Below are positions 9,225 through 17,437 of a stretch of DNA of 64,000 nucleotides, one piece after another. Within the stretch, counting starts at the first letter, position 1. Every line of letters begins with the position of its first letter. The stretch spans positions 62,001 to 126,000 of the forward strand of contig PKDC01000028.1 of assembly GCA_002862435.1 (NCBI GenBank), written 5' to 3'. This stretch comes from Pseudomonadota bacterium. Its GTDB lineage: Bacteria; Pseudomonadota; Gammaproteobacteria; UBA5335. Made by a program: the position numbers and the translations under genes. Under the pieces are notes generated by a model. That model did no database searches and had not been told where the DNA came from. It saw only the letters and a list, made by a program, of their open reading frames with translations.

Positions 9225-10673
9225 ATGCAACGTTGGATCGCAATGATGCTGTTGTGGTGCGTGGCCTTGCCGCTCTGGGCGGTATCGGGGGCAACGCAGG
9301 TGGCCCAGGTCGAGGCGGGACGCGAGTCCACGCGTATTTTCCTGCCTTTGGATGGGCCGGTCGAGCATGACATGCTGACCTTGAGCAATCCGCCGCGTCT
9401 GGTGCTTGATTTGCAAGGGGCGGGCGCCCCCGCGCGTATGTTGGGCTTGCCTGTTCCGGGTGGCGTGGTGACGATGGTGCGCAGCGGCGCACGCGCGCCC
9501 GGCGAGTTGCGGGTGGTGCTGGATCTGGCGGAGATGCCGCGTGAATGCCAGGTGCGACTGGAAAAAAATCCGCAAGGTCAATATCGGCTGGCCGTGGAAT
9601 TGAATCACGCGCCACGCGCTGTGGCGGCGGCGAGCCAGCCACCCGCCAAATCGGCCGCCCTGGCCACTGCGAAACCCACTCCCAAGCCGTCCGCTGCAGA
9701 TTCATCGTCCACGGCATCGGCGCCAAAAGCGGTGAAGGAAAGCAGCAAAGCCGTCGCCGCGACGCCGGCGCCGGTGGCCGTGGCGCGGGCAGCTGCGGAA
9801 TCCACTGCGCCACGGTCGGCCAAGTCCAAATCAAGCGAGCTGTCGGAATCCGCTCCACTACCGCCCCGCATTCCCAAGCCGGTGGCCGCGACCGCCGGAC
9901 CGGTCAAGAACCAGCCCGTCATCATTGCGATCGATGCCGGCCACGGCGGCAAGGATCCGGGCGCCATTGGCGGCAGCGGTGCCCGTGAAAAGGATGTCAC
10001 CCTCGGCATCGCCCGTGAACTGGCACGTCGCATCGATCGCGAGCCAGGCATGAAGGCGGTATTGATTCGGGATGGCGATTACTTCCTCACCCTGCGTCAG
10101 CGCATCCAGAAGGCCCGCAAGCATCAGGCGGACCTGTTCGTATCCGTTCATGCCGATGCCTTTGAGGACACCGGCAGCCAGGGCTCCTCGGTCTATGTGC
10201 TGTCCCAACGCGGTGCGACCGATGAGGCGGCGCGCTGGCTGGCGGCGCGTGAAAATTCAGCCGACCTGGCGGGAGGCGTGAAACTGCACGACAAGGACGA
10301 GGTGCTGGCGCAGGTGCTGCTGGACCTGTCCCAGACCGCCACCATCGACGCCAGCTTCCTGCTGGCCGACCGGGTGCTGGGAGAACTGGGTCGGCTCGGC
10401 CCCCTACACAAGGAATCGGTCCAACAGGCCGGATTTCTGGTGCTCAAATCCCCTGACATCCCTTCGATCCTGGTGGAAACCGCCTTTATCACCAATCCCA
10501 GCGAGGAGCGCCGGCTGAAAGATCCAGCGCATCAACGGCGGATTGCTTCGGCGATTTTCAGCGGGCTGCACGCCTATGCCCTGGAACGCCTGCCCGATAC
10601 CCGACTTGCCAGCAATGCTGCCGAGGATGAACCGCCGCTGTCTCTGGCGGGAGATCCTGCGCTCGCGCCGTGA
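9225..10673 (+). CDS. amiC: N-acetylmuramoyl-L-alanine amidase, AMIN plus Amidase_3 (AmiB/AmiC type)
   Basis: This periplasmic zinc amidase splits septal peptidoglycan during cell separation. The chosen ATG at 9225 follows a GGGGGGCAAGGA stretch and opens a signal peptide (MQRWIAMMLLWCVALPLWAVS). An AMIN targeting domain spans roughly 25-125. A low-complexity Ala/Ser/Pro/Lys linker runs from about 130 to 230. The Amidase_3 catalytic domain then starts at IAIDAGHGGKDPGA; the first zinc ligand is His240, followed by the Glu in GAREKDVTLG and the His in SVHADAFED. Length is 482 residues. Its TGA overlaps the GTG of trmJ. E. coli has mutL-miaA-hfq at this place; those genes are not here. Confidence 0.93.
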   Translation: MQRWIAMMLLWCVALPLWAVSGATQVAQVEAGRESTRIFLPLDGPVEHDMLTLSNPPRLVLDLQGAGAPARMLGLPVPGGVVTMVRSGARAPGELRVVLDLAEMPRECQVRLEKNPQGQYRLAVELNHAPRAVAAASQPPAKSAALATAKPTPKPSAADSSSTASAPKAVKESSKAVAATPAPVAVARAAAESTAPRSAKSKSSELSESAPLPPRIPKPVAATAGPVKNQPVIIAIDAGHGGKDPGAIGGSGAREKDVTLGIARELARRIDREPGMKAVLIRDGDYFLTLRQRIQKARKHQADLFVSVHADAFEDTGSQGSSVYVLSQRGATDEAARWLAARENSADLAGGVKLHDKDEVLAQVLLDLSQTATIDASFLLADRVLGELGRLGPLHKESVQQAGFLVLKSPDIPSILVETAFITNPSEERRLKDPAHQRRIASAIFSGLHAYALERLPDTRLASNAAEDEPPLSLAGDPALAP

Positions 10674-11422
10674 GCCATCCGCCTCGCATCGTGCTGGTGG
10701 CAACGTCCCATCCCGGCAACATTGGCGCTACGGCGCGGGCCATGAAGACCATGGGACTTGGTGAGCTTCATCTGGTCGCGCCCGCCTGTTTTCCCGACCC
10801 GCAGGCCTCGGCCATGGCGGCGGGGGCCGATGACATCCTCGAACACGCCTGCGTCCACGCCGATTTGCCCGCTGCCCTGGCCGGTTGTCATTGGGTCGCC
10901 GGGCTGAGCGCCCGCCCGCGCTACATTTCCGGCCCCACCCTCTCTGCCCGCACCGGTGCCGAGGCCGTCGTACAGCGACCCGCCACGGAACGGGCCGCCC
11001 TGGTGTTTGGCCGTGAGCGCACCGGCCTCACCAACGCGGAACTGGATCTGTGCCATGTGCGCATCAACATCCCCGCCAATCCGGATTATGGATCGCTCAA
11101 TCTGGCCGCCGCGGTGCAGGTCATGGCGTATGAGTGGCGCATGGCCGCCGGCGGCTTCGACGACGCGGTGCCAACCGGAGCGAACGAGACCTTGGCGAGC
11201 GCCGCGATGCTGAGCTCGTTCTACGAGCATCTGGAAGAAGTTCTGGCAGAGATCGGTTTCCTGGATCGCGGCAACCCGCGTTATTTGATGCGTCGGCTGC
11301 GGCGCTTGTTCAATCGCGCCCAGATGGAGCCGGACGAGGTCAATATCCTGCGCGGCATGCTGAGCGCGATCCAGGGCGGGCGCACGCGCCGGCCCGGCGG
11401 GGCTGACGGCCGGGACGTATAA
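10670..11422 (+). CDS. trmJ: tRNA (cytidine/uridine-2'-O-)-methyltransferase TrmJ
   Basis: TrmJ is a SPOUT-family methyltransferase that methylates the ribose at position 32 of tRNAs using S-adenosylmethionine. The N-terminal VLVATSHPGNIGATARAMK, the central VFGRERTGLTNAEL and the YGSLNLAAAVQVMAYE trefoil-knot motif are all present. The C-terminal segment with YEHLEEVLAEIGF and ILRGMLSAI matches the dimerisation extension of TrmJ rather than other SPOUT enzymes. The start is GTG overlapping the amiC stop (GTGA). In many gammaproteobacteria trmJ precedes cysE and the isc genes, and here the same order leads into a desulfurase fusion. Confidence 0.93.
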   Translation: MSHPPRIVLVATSHPGNIGATARAMKTMGLGELHLVAPACFPDPQASAMAAGADDILEHACVHADLPAALAGCHWVAGLSARPRYISGPTLSARTGAEAVVQRPATERAALVFGRERTGLTNAELDLCHVRINIPANPDYGSLNLAAAVQVMAYEWRMAAGGFDDAVPTGANETLASAAMLSSFYEHLEEVLAEIGFLDRGNPRYLMRRLRRLFNRAQMEPDEVNILRGMLSAIQGGRTRRPGGADGRDV

Positions 11423-11473
11423 TGAGCCTCCCGGGGGCGACGACCGCCTCCGTCCTCGATCGGTGAGTGAGTC

Positions 11474-12283
11474 ATGTGGCAGCGCCTGCGAGAAGACATC
11501 CAGTGCGTGTTCGAGCGCGACCCGGCGGCGCGCAGCACCCGCGAGGTGCTCACGGCCTATCCGGGTCTGCACGCCGTGTGGTTGCACCGCATCAGCCACG
11601 CGCTGTGGCAGCGCGGGTGGCTATGGTCGGCGCGGCTGCTGTCCCATCTGGGGCGCGGGCTGACGGGAATTGAAATCCATCCCGGCGCGCGCCTCGGCCG
11701 CCGCTTTTTCATCGACCACGGCATGGGTGTGGTGATCGGCGAGACCGCCGAGGTGGGGGACGATTGCACGCTTTATCACGGCGTGACCCTGGGCGGCACC
11801 AGTTGGGCCGGCGGCAAGCGCCACCCCACGCTTGAAAACGACGTGGTGGTCGGGGCCGGGGCCAAGATCCTGGGGCCGATCCACATCGGCGCCGGCGCCC
11901 GCGTCGGCTCCAACGCCGTCGTGGTGCGTGAGGTGCCGGCGGGCGCAACCGTGGTCGGGATTCCGGCGCGGGTCGTGGGCCACGCCACGCCGAGTGCCGA
12001 GCCGCCGGATGCCCGCCGTCAGGCCATCGCCCAGCGCATGGGGTTTGACGCCTATGGCCTGACCCAGGAAATGCCCGATCCGGTGGCCCATGCCATCAAC
12101 GGCATGCTGGACCACATCCACGCCATGGACGAATGCATCCAGACCCTGGGCCAGCGCCTGCACCAACTGGAGGGCGAGACGGGCGAGCCCGTGCCCGCGC
12201 CGCCGCCCTGCGGTGTCACGCCTATGGATGAAGTGACCTCCGGTTCGGCCTCGGCGACCGTCCGCACCCAAACCGGCCCATGA
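11474..12283 (+). CDS. cysE: Serine O-acetyltransferase (CysE/EpsC type)
   Basis: CysE makes O-acetylserine from serine and acetyl-CoA, the first committed step of cysteine synthesis. The N-terminal helical part begins [19 protein letters not shown], followed by the left-handed beta-helix with [11 protein letters not shown] and the active-site [11 protein letters not shown]. The acetyl-CoA end is [13 protein letters not shown]. The usual core finishes near residue 175; a further 90 residues follow, with helix-like sequence ([19 protein letters not shown]) and then a disordered tail. Its stop overlaps the next ATG by 4 bp, tying cysteine synthesis to the downstream cysteine desulfurase. No clear ribosome-binding site is visible before the ATG. 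Confidence 0.94.
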   Translation: MWQRLREDIQCVFERDPAARSTREVLTAYPGLHAVWLHRISHALWQRGWLWSARLLSHLGRGLTGIEIHPGARLGRRFFIDHGMGVVIGETAEVGDDCTLYHGVTLGGTSWAGGKRHPTLENDVVVGAGAKILGPIHIGAGARVGSNAVVVREVPAGATVVGIPARVVGHATPSAEPPDARRQAIAQRMGFDAYGLTQEMPDPVAHAINGMLDHIHAMDECIQTLGQRLHQLEGETGEPVPAPPPCGVTPMDEVTSGSASATVRTQTGP

Positions 12284-13875
12284 ACGCCCCCGTTTATCTG
12301 GATCATGCCGCCACCACGCCGGTCGATCCGCGCGTGCTCGCCGCCATGATGGCCGTTCTGGGGCCCGACAGCGGTCACGGCAACCCGGCTTCCGTTCAGC
12401 ATCCCGAGGGTCAGCGCGCCGCCGCCGCCGTGGCGCGTGCGCGGGCGGAGGTGGCCCAGCTCATCCATGCCGATGCGCGCGAGATCGTGTGGACCTCCGG
12501 TGCCACCGAAGCCAACAACCTCGCCCTTAAAGGCGCCGCTCAGTTCTACCGGGAGCGGGGCCGGCATCTGGTCAGTGCCCTCACCGAGCACCCCTCGGTG
12601 CGCGATCCCCTCGCGGCGCTGGAGGCGCAGGGATTTGCCGTGACGCGCCTGTCCCCGGCCGCCGATGGACGCATCCATCCCGAGCAGTTGGCGGCGGCCC
12701 TGCGCCCCGACACCGTGCTGGTGTCCCTCATGCACGTCAACAACGAAACCGGCATCATCCAGGACATCGCCGCCCTGGGCGCGGTGTGTCAGGCGCGCGA
12801 GGTGCGTTTCCATGTCGACGCCGCCCAAAGCGCCGGTCGGCTGCCGATCGATGTGCGTACGCTGCCGGTGGATTACCTGTCGCTGTCGGCGCACAAGCTC
12901 TACGGCCCACAGGGGATTGGCGCCCTGTATGTACGGGATCGCCCGCGGGCCGGTCTGGCGCCCCAGATGCACGGCGGCGGCCAGGAACGGGGGCGGCGCT
13001 CCGGGACGCTCGCGACCCACCAGATTGTCGGCATGGGCGCGGCGGCGGCTCTCATCTATCAGGAGCGCGAGACGGAGCAAGCGCGTCTTGCCCTATTGAT
13101 GGCGCGGCTGCAGCAGGCCTTGGCGGACTTGCCTGATCTCCTCTGGGTCGGCGCCCAAGCGCCCCGTGTGCCGGGCATCGTCAACGTGGCGGTCCAGGGG
13201 GTGGCGGGGGAGGCGCTGTTGGCCAGCCTGTGGGGCACGATATCGGCCTCCGCCGGATCGGCCTGCACCGCTGCCGAGGGCGAGCCGTCCGCCGTGCTGC
13301 AGGCTTTGGGGTTGGATCCCGTCACCGCCCAGGGGGCGCTGCGACTGTCGCCGGGCCGTTGGACCCATGAGGCGGAGATCGACCGGGCGGCAGCTGTCCT
13401 GCGCCGGACCATCCTGCGGTTGCGCCGGGTGGCAGCGGGGGAGTCCGTGGATGATCTGCCCGGCCCTGCGGCCTTGCCGCCGATCTATGGGGCGGCGGTG
13501 ACCGCCTGGTTTGGCCACCTGCGTGGCGCGGGTCGCTTGGCGCCGGGGCCGGGCGTGGTCACCGGCGAGGCGGGTGCCCCGCGCCTCGGTCGCTGGGTGC
13601 GCTGGGATCTTGCCGTACGCGCGGAGCGCATTGAGCGCGCCTGCTTCAGCGCCTGGGGCTGCCCGGCCACCCTGGCAGTCACCGCGTGGACAGCCCAGTG
13701 GCTGGAAGGCCGGGATCTGGTGGCCGCAGCGGCATTGACCGGCGCACAAATGGCTGAGGCGCTGGATCTCGCCGGGGCGCGGCGCGGCGTGGCGCTGACG
13801 GTGGAGGACGCCCTGCGGGCTGCATTGGCGGCTCAGCATGGCGAAGTGATGTCGACGCAATCGGTGCGGGGTTAG
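12280..13875 (+). CDS. Fusion of IscS-like cysteine desulfurase with a degenerate IscU-like scaffold domain
   Basis: Residues 1-390 form a complete class V cysteine desulfurase, which releases sulfur from cysteine as an enzyme persulfide. Visible are [14 protein letters not shown], the PLP-stacking His in [22 protein letters not shown], the PLP lysine in [12 protein letters not shown] (Lys206) and the catalytic cysteine in [11 protein letters not shown] (Cys329). Residues about 402-531 resemble IscU ([49 protein letters not shown]). Of the three IscU cluster cysteines only the middle one remains (Cys461); GAPACGD has become GAPRLGR and the HCSILAEDA cysteine is replaced. It overlaps cysE by 4 bp. 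The desulfurase role is well supported; the role of the C-terminal part is unknown. Confidence 0.88.
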   Translation: MNAPVYLDHAATTPVDPRVLAAMMAVLGPDSGHGNPASVQHPEGQRAAAAVARARAEVAQLIHADAREIVWTSGATEANNLALKGAAQFYRERGRHLVSALTEHPSVRDPLAALEAQGFAVTRLSPAADGRIHPEQLAAALRPDTVLVSLMHVNNETGIIQDIAALGAVCQAREVRFHVDAAQSAGRLPIDVRTLPVDYLSLSAHKLYGPQGIGALYVRDRPRAGLAPQMHGGGQERGRRSGTLATHQIVGMGAAAALIYQERETEQARLALLMARLQQALADLPDLLWVGAQAPRVPGIVNVAVQGVAGEALLASLWGTISASAGSACTAAEGEPSAVLQALGLDPVTAQGALRLSPGRWTHEAEIDRAAAVLRRTILRLRRVAAGESVDDLPGPAALPPIYGAAVTAWFGHLRGAGRLAPGPGVVTGEAGAPRLGRWVRWDLAVRAERIERACFSAWGCPATLAVTAWTAQWLEGRDLVAAAALTGAQMAEALDLAGARRGVALTVEDALRAALAAQHGEVMSTQSVRG

Positions 13876-13877
13876 CT

Positions 13878-14282
13878 GTGTCGGAACTGAATGATCCCCG
13901 TGTGTTCATGGCGGCCGAGCGCACCTTGCTGGCCTGGAACCGCACCAGCCTCACCCTCATGGCCTTCGGCTTTGCGGTGGAACGCTTCGGCCTGTTCACG
14001 CACATGCTGTTGGCCCAACCGGGCGAACCGATCCCCCGAGGTGGTTCGTTCTGGGTCGGGCTGGCCTTCATCGCCTTGGGCGTGCTCGCCTCCCTGGGCT
14101 CAGTCCATCAGTACCAGCGCATGCTCGCCACCCTGCGGCCGGTGGAGATTCCCAAGGGCTACGCCGTGCATCTCGGGGCGGCGCTCTCCATCGCCGTCGG
14201 CGTGCTCGGCCTGGGACTGATTGTTCATCTGAGTCTGCAGGCCGGCGCAATGCCCGCCGCATCCGGCTTGCTCGGGCGGTAA
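13878..14282 (+). CDS. DUF202/YidH-family small membrane protein
   Basis: This 134-residue inner-membrane protein has the DUF202 signature VFMAAERTLLAWNRTSLTLMAFGFAVE, cut here as RTLLAWNRTSLTLMAFG at about 13-29, followed by two more hydrophobic segments near 50-75 and 100-125. The start is GTG two bases after the desulfurase stop, so it is likely co-transcribed. The family is widespread but has no settled function. Nothing in the sequence ties it to sulfur metabolism beyond position. Confidence 0.85.
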   Translation: MSELNDPRVFMAAERTLLAWNRTSLTLMAFGFAVERFGLFTHMLLAQPGEPIPRGGSFWVGLAFIALGVLASLGSVHQYQRMLATLRPVEIPKGYAVHLGAALSIAVGVLGLGLIVHLSLQAGAMPAASGLLGR

Positions 14283-14414
14283 CCGCTTCTATACTCCCAT
14301 CGTGTCTTATGACGGGGCGGTTTCCAGATGGCGGGATCGACATCTGTTTTTGGGGCGTATTGTCATATTTGACGTGATGGTAAATCACACATTAGCCTGG
14401 CTGGACGGAATATT

Positions 14415-14457
14415 GGACACCAGCGAGGCGTAAAACAAGACGCCTTTTGGGGTGTCC
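14415..14457. repeat. Long imperfect hairpin, terminator-like
   Basis: GGACACC at 14415-14421 pairs with GGTGTCC at 14451-14457, and inside it AGGCGT (14426-14431) pairs with ACGCCT (14440-14445), followed by TTT. The inner stem with its short T run could end transcription from the DUF202 gene. The outer arms make a longer folded structure, separated by an internal loop. The flanking 200 bases (14283-14489) have no gene and are AT-richer than the DNA to the left, marking the edge of a composition change. Confidence 0.5.
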
Positions 14458-14489
14458 ATTTATATTTATGTTTCTCGGACAGATCGCGC

Positions 14490-14903
14490 ATGTACATGGA
14501 CATAAATCTGGTAACAGCCTTGATCGGTATAACTGCCGGTGCATTGGGTTATTGGCTCTCGACTTTCCATATTCAACCGATCTTGCGGTTTAACGATGTT
14601 AGAAATCAAATTCTAATTGATTTCATTTACTACGCGCAAGTGATAAATGCCGCCGGTAGTAATGATGAAATGCAAAATCTATATCGCGATCGTGTGCTTG
14701 CTAATCGTAGGGCATCGGCTCAACTATTTGCGGCAACTCAATGCCTACCATGTTGGTATCGCTGGCATCTAAAACATAAAAAATGGGAGCCAGAAGAAGC
14801 AGCAAAATTTCTAATCGGCTTTTCAAACACAACCGAAGATGAACAGGCTGCCAAGGTTGAGGCCATTATACGGATGAAAATTGGGCTACCACCCGAAACA
14901 TAG
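14490..14903 (+). CDS. Hypothetical protein with one N-terminal membrane segment
   Basis: This 137-residue protein is not recognised. Residues 5-22 are hydrophobic (LVTALIGITAGALGYWLS), followed by a soluble, charged region with the segment LPCWYRWHLKHKKWEPEEAAKFLIGFSN. An N-in membrane anchor with a cytoplasmic domain is likely. ATG codons at 14490 and 14496 are both possible starts, with no strong ribosome-binding site. Codon use is AT-richer than in the flanking housekeeping genes, suggesting acquisition. It is followed by a strong hairpin terminator at 14914, then by another unknown gene and an attC-like site, so it may be part of a cassette fragment. Confidence 0.6.
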   Translation: MYMDINLVTALIGITAGALGYWLSTFHIQPILRFNDVRNQILIDFIYYAQVINAAGSNDEMQNLYRDRVLANRRASAQLFAATQCLPCWYRWHLKHKKWEPEEAAKFLIGFSNTTEDEQAAKVEAIIRMKIGLPPET

Positions 14904-14913
14904 CCTGTCAATC

Positions 14914-14950
14914 GTGAGGGACTGCGCAAAAGCACGCAGCCCCTCACTTT
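14914..14950 (+). terminator. Rho-independent terminator after the unknown membrane protein gene
   Basis: GTGAGGG (14914-14920) pairs with CCCTCAC (14941-14947), then one mismatch, then CTGCG (14922-14926) with CGCAG (14935-14939). The loop is CAAAAGCA, and TTTTA follows the stem. This fits an intrinsic terminator 11 bases after the stop at 14903. Confidence 0.8.
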
Positions 14951-14974
14951 TACGTTGTGCACACGGAGAAAAAA

Positions 14975-15394
14975 ATGTCGCGGCCGGAAAATCGACTACA
15001 GCTGATGGAACGTCTTGGTGCCGTGCAGTTCAACAACCGACTGGCATGGTGCGGAGTCAATGAGGCAGAAAAGAAGGTCTACTTCAGCATCTGGACCGAC
15101 AGTGTCCATACACACAACGGCGAGAAGGGTTACATTATTCAAGAGCCGGATTGGGGTATCAATGACGGCACCGGCAACAAGGACGCCCCGCGGAATGATC
15201 AAGATGCCAAACTCTCCTTGGTGCTTGAGCATGGATACGAGCCATACGGCTACTTCATCGTTGCGAAAGACCGCACCACATACCCTCGCGAGATCGCAGA
15301 GACACGCACATCTTTTGTCTTTCGCCTCCGACTCGATACGCTCGAGGACGGTTCTATTTTCGGCGTACCAAATGGTCGCATTGAGGTCACGTAG
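14975..15394 (+). CDS. Hypothetical protein, likely gene-cassette ORF
   Basis: This predicted 139-residue soluble protein is not recognised. It is rich in aromatic and charged residues (LAWCGVNEAEKKVYFSIWTD; EPYGYFIVAKDRTTYPREI) and has no signal peptide or membrane segment. An alpha/beta fold with several strands is plausible. The ATG at 14975 has GGAG six bases upstream and was preferred to the in-frame GTG at 14957. The stop lies 5 bases before an attC-like site, the arrangement of integron cassettes, where the ORF runs right up to attC. The AT-richer composition supports foreign origin. Function unknown. Confidence 0.65.
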   Translation: MSRPENRLQLMERLGAVQFNNRLAWCGVNEAEKKVYFSIWTDSVHTHNGEKGYIIQEPDWGINDGTGNKDAPRNDQDAKLSLVLEHGYEPYGYFIVAKDRTTYPREIAETRTSFVFRLRLDTLEDGSIFGVPNGRIEVT

Positions 15395-15399
15395 CCGGT

Positions 15400-15516
15400 G
15401 CATAAAAATTTATTCAAGCCGACACCGCTTCGTTACGCAAATCACATGGCAGGTACAGCTTGCCATGTGCTTCGCTTCACTACGCGGCGCGGCGCGGCTT
15501 AACTTAGGCGTTAGGG
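15400..15516 (+). repeat. Integron attC-like recombination site (59-base-element type)
   Basis: The right end reads GGCTTAACTTAGGCGTTAGG: an L' box GCTTAAC and an R' box GTTAGGG (15510-15516; consensus GTTRRRY with the last base off). The left end reads GCATAAA (R''-like, degenerate) then TTCAAGCCGACACCGC, which mirrors the right arm (GCGGCTTAA). The centre holds CACATGGCA/TGCCATGTG, a 9-bp inner stem. Order, spacing and the TTCAAGCCGAC...CGGCTTAAC arms match attC sites I know from mobile integrons. It directly follows the stop at 15394. No integrase gene is in the window. Confidence 0.72.
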
Positions 15517-15535
15517 TTTACAAAAGGAGTACATA

Positions 15536-15589
15536 TTGAGTAACGCAGTCAACTGCACTTCCATTGAAGACGTCCGCCCGAACATCTGA
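15536..15589 (+). pseudogene. Possible truncated cassette ORF after the attC-like site (17 codons)
   Basis: Immediately after the attC-like R' box there is an AAAAGGAG ribosome-binding site, then a TTG start and 17 codons before TGA (reads MSNAVNCTSIEDVRPNI). The spacing from site to start is that of the first codons of a next cassette gene. The frame stops early and nothing recognisable follows, so it may be a cut-off cassette. It could also be a chance short frame. Confidence 0.35.
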
Positions 15590-15724
15590 CACGCCTCTCC
15601 AGCGCCTCAGCGCTCACAGGGGTGTCCTCCAATCTGCGGGGGAGGAGCAACTCTCTAATCCTTCGCTAAATCGGCTCTTCCTCATGGCTCCCTTGCTTGC
15701 CCGCAGGCGCCATCCTCTCAAGCA
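15590..15724. other. Intergenic stretch with no gene seen
   Basis: With the attC-like site, the span from 15395 to 15724 has no complete gene. This last part shows no convincing reading frame, no second attC and no clear terminator. It separates the cassette-like island from the VF530-type gene on the other strand. Confidence 0.5.
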
Positions 15725-15961
15725 TCAAACGGTCCGAAAATCGCCGGACAAGTCAGCCCGGTAAAGCGCTTCGACTTTCTGGCGCGCCCAAGGGGTGCGG
15801 CGCAGGAAGTTGAGGCTGGACTTGATGCTCGGGTTGTCATTGAAACAGCGGATTGCGATCAGGCTGCCCAGTTCCGCCCAGCCGTAGCGGGCCACCAGTT
15901 CATTCAGCATCATTTCCAGGGTGATGCCGTGCAAGGGATCGTTGGGATGTTCGCGTGTCAT
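15725..15961 (-). CDS. VF530-family (DUF2132) small DNA-binding-like protein
   Basis: This 78-residue protein matches the VF530/DUF2132 family: [20 protein letters not shown], then [20 protein letters not shown] and [12 protein letters not shown]. The family fold was described as DNA-binding-like, but its role is unknown. The ATG at 15961 gives the usual family length. It lies 13 bp after the stop of the HI0933-type gene on the same strand and is probably co-transcribed with it. Confidence 0.88.
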   Translation of the reverse strand: MTREHPNDPLHGITLEMMLNELVARYGWAELGSLIAIRCFNDNPSIKSSLNFLRRTPWARQKVEALYRADLSGDFRTV

Positions 15962-15974
15962 GCAGTGCTCACTT

Positions 15975-17210
15975 TCAGACAAATTGGCCGGCGGCATGCC
16001 CCGACGACCAGGCCCATTGAAAATTGAAGCCGCCCAGCCAGCCGGTGACATCGACCACCTCGCCGATGAAATACAGGCTGGGTTGCCGCTTGCTTTCCAG
16101 GGTGCGTGAGGAGAGCTCACGGGTATCGACCCCGCCCAGGGTCACCTCGGCGGTGCGATAGCCCTCGGTGCCGGAGGGTTTCACGGTCCAGGCCTGCAGG
16201 TCATCGGCCAGTTGGACGAGCGCCGCATCGGGAATATCGGCAATGGCGGTTTCCGCCCAGGCGGACCAGAACATGGATTGCAGCTCCAGCACCAGTCCCC
16301 GGGTGAGGCGCTCGCCCAGCAAGGTGCGCAGCAGCGATCGCGGTTGGGCCTTTTTCCGTAGCTTGAGCCAATCCTGGGCGGACTCGCCCGGAAAAAGATC
16401 GATGCGGATCGGCGCGCCCAAGGGCCAGTAATTCGAAAGCTGCAGGGCGGCAGGCCCGCTCAGGCCCCGATGGGTGAACAGGATGTTCTCGCGGAAGCAT
16501 GCCTCGGGCACGCTCAGGGCCGTCTCCACCGCCAGCCCGGAGAGCCGCTCGCTGATAGCCTTGAAGCCATCGCTGAAGGTGAACGGCACCAGCCCGGCGC
16601 GGGGCGGCAGGACGGTGTGGCCGAATTGACGCGCGATGTCATAGCCAAAGCCGCTGGCGCCCATCTTGGGAATCGACAGGCCCCCGGTGGCAACCACCAG
16701 GGATGCGGCGCTGAACTCGCCCTGGTCGGTGTCCAGCCGGAAGCGGGCGCGGGCCGGGTCGTCGCTGGCGGCTTTCCCGCTCATCGCATCGCCACCGACG
16801 GGCGCCTGGATTGCGCGCACCGTGCACTGGGTGAGGATACGGACCCCAACCTGCGCGCATTCGGCCACCAGCATGGCAAGAATGTCCTTCGCCGAATCGT
16901 TGCAGAACAACTGGCCGTGGCGGCGCTCGTGGTAGGCAATGCCGTGCTTCTCGACCAGTGCGATGAAATCCCAGGGGGTATAGCGGCCCAGCGCGGAAAT
17001 GCAGAAATGCGGATTGGCCGAGAGAAAGTTTGCCGGTTCGACGAGGCGGTTGGTGAAATTGCAGCGGCCGCCGCCGGACATGAGGATCTTCTTGCCGATC
17101 TTGTTGCTGCCCTCGAGGATGAGGACGCGCCGGCCGCGCTGACCCGCAGTCATGGCGCACATCAGGCCGGAGGCGCCACCACCGACGATGATGACATCAA
17201 AAGAGGTCAA
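15975..17210 (-). CDS. yhiN: HI0933/YhiN-family FAD-dependent oxidoreductase
   Basis: This 411-residue flavoprotein has an N-terminal Rossmann motif ([19 protein letters not shown]) and the family-specific [19 protein letters not shown] second FAD-contact region, [21 protein letters not shown], lies mid-protein. The C-terminal [17 protein letters not shown]-like segment (here [17 protein letters not shown]) is the FAD-binding close typical of the family. The physiological substrate in most bacteria is unknown; gut-bacterial BaiN is a distant relative acting on bile acids. It starts at 17210 and is divergent from the hsp20-lon operon. Confidence 0.9.
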   Translation of the reverse strand: MTSFDVIIVGGGASGLMCAMTAGQRGRRVLILEGSNKIGKKILMSGGGRCNFTNRLVEPANFLSANPHFCISALGRYTPWDFIALVEKHGIAYHERRHGQLFCNDSAKDILAMLVAECAQVGVRILTQCTVRAIQAPVGGDAMSGKAASDDPARARFRLDTDQGEFSAASLVVATGGLSIPKMGASGFGYDIARQFGHTVLPPRAGLVPFTFSDGFKAISERLSGLAVETALSVPEACFRENILFTHRGLSGPAALQLSNYWPLGAPIRIDLFPGESAQDWLKLRKKAQPRSLLRTLLGERLTRGLVLELQSMFWSAWAETAIADIPDAALVQLADDLQAWTVKPSGTEGYRTAEVTLGGVDTRELSSRTLESKRQPSLYFIGEVVDVTGWLGGFNFQWAWSSGHAAGQFV

Positions 17211-17384
17211 GATTTAAGTCACTCGATTCAAAGGAGGCGGTTCGGGAAGGGCGCCATTATGAACGCGACGTCAGCCTCTGCCAAAACCATGACGGGTAGC
17301 TGGATTCGCCCTGGCTTATTTCAACGCATTGCTGGGGTCGCACCGAGTCGAACCAAGCGCTTGACCGGCTAGCGGTCGCCAGGG

Positions 17385-17411
17385 CTTGAGAATGGCGCGG
17401 CTCGGACCCAT
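17385..17411 (+). promoter_or_regulatory. RpoH (sigma-32)-like promoter for hsp20-lon
   Basis: CTTGAG at 17385-17390, a 15-base spacer, then ACCCAT at 17406-17411 (extended ACCCATGT). The sigma-32 consensus is CTTGAA, 13-15 bases, CCCCAT. Each box has one mismatch. It would start transcription just before the GGAGG site of the small heat shock gene, a fitting place for heat-shock control. Confidence 0.6.
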
Positions 17412-17437
17412 GTTGTAGGCAACGACGGAGGTGCTGC

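Noticed and set aside
15564-15764. A 66-codon frame after the attC-like site
   Set aside because: TTG start without a ribosome site, no similarity, and it overlaps the end of the VF530-type gene.
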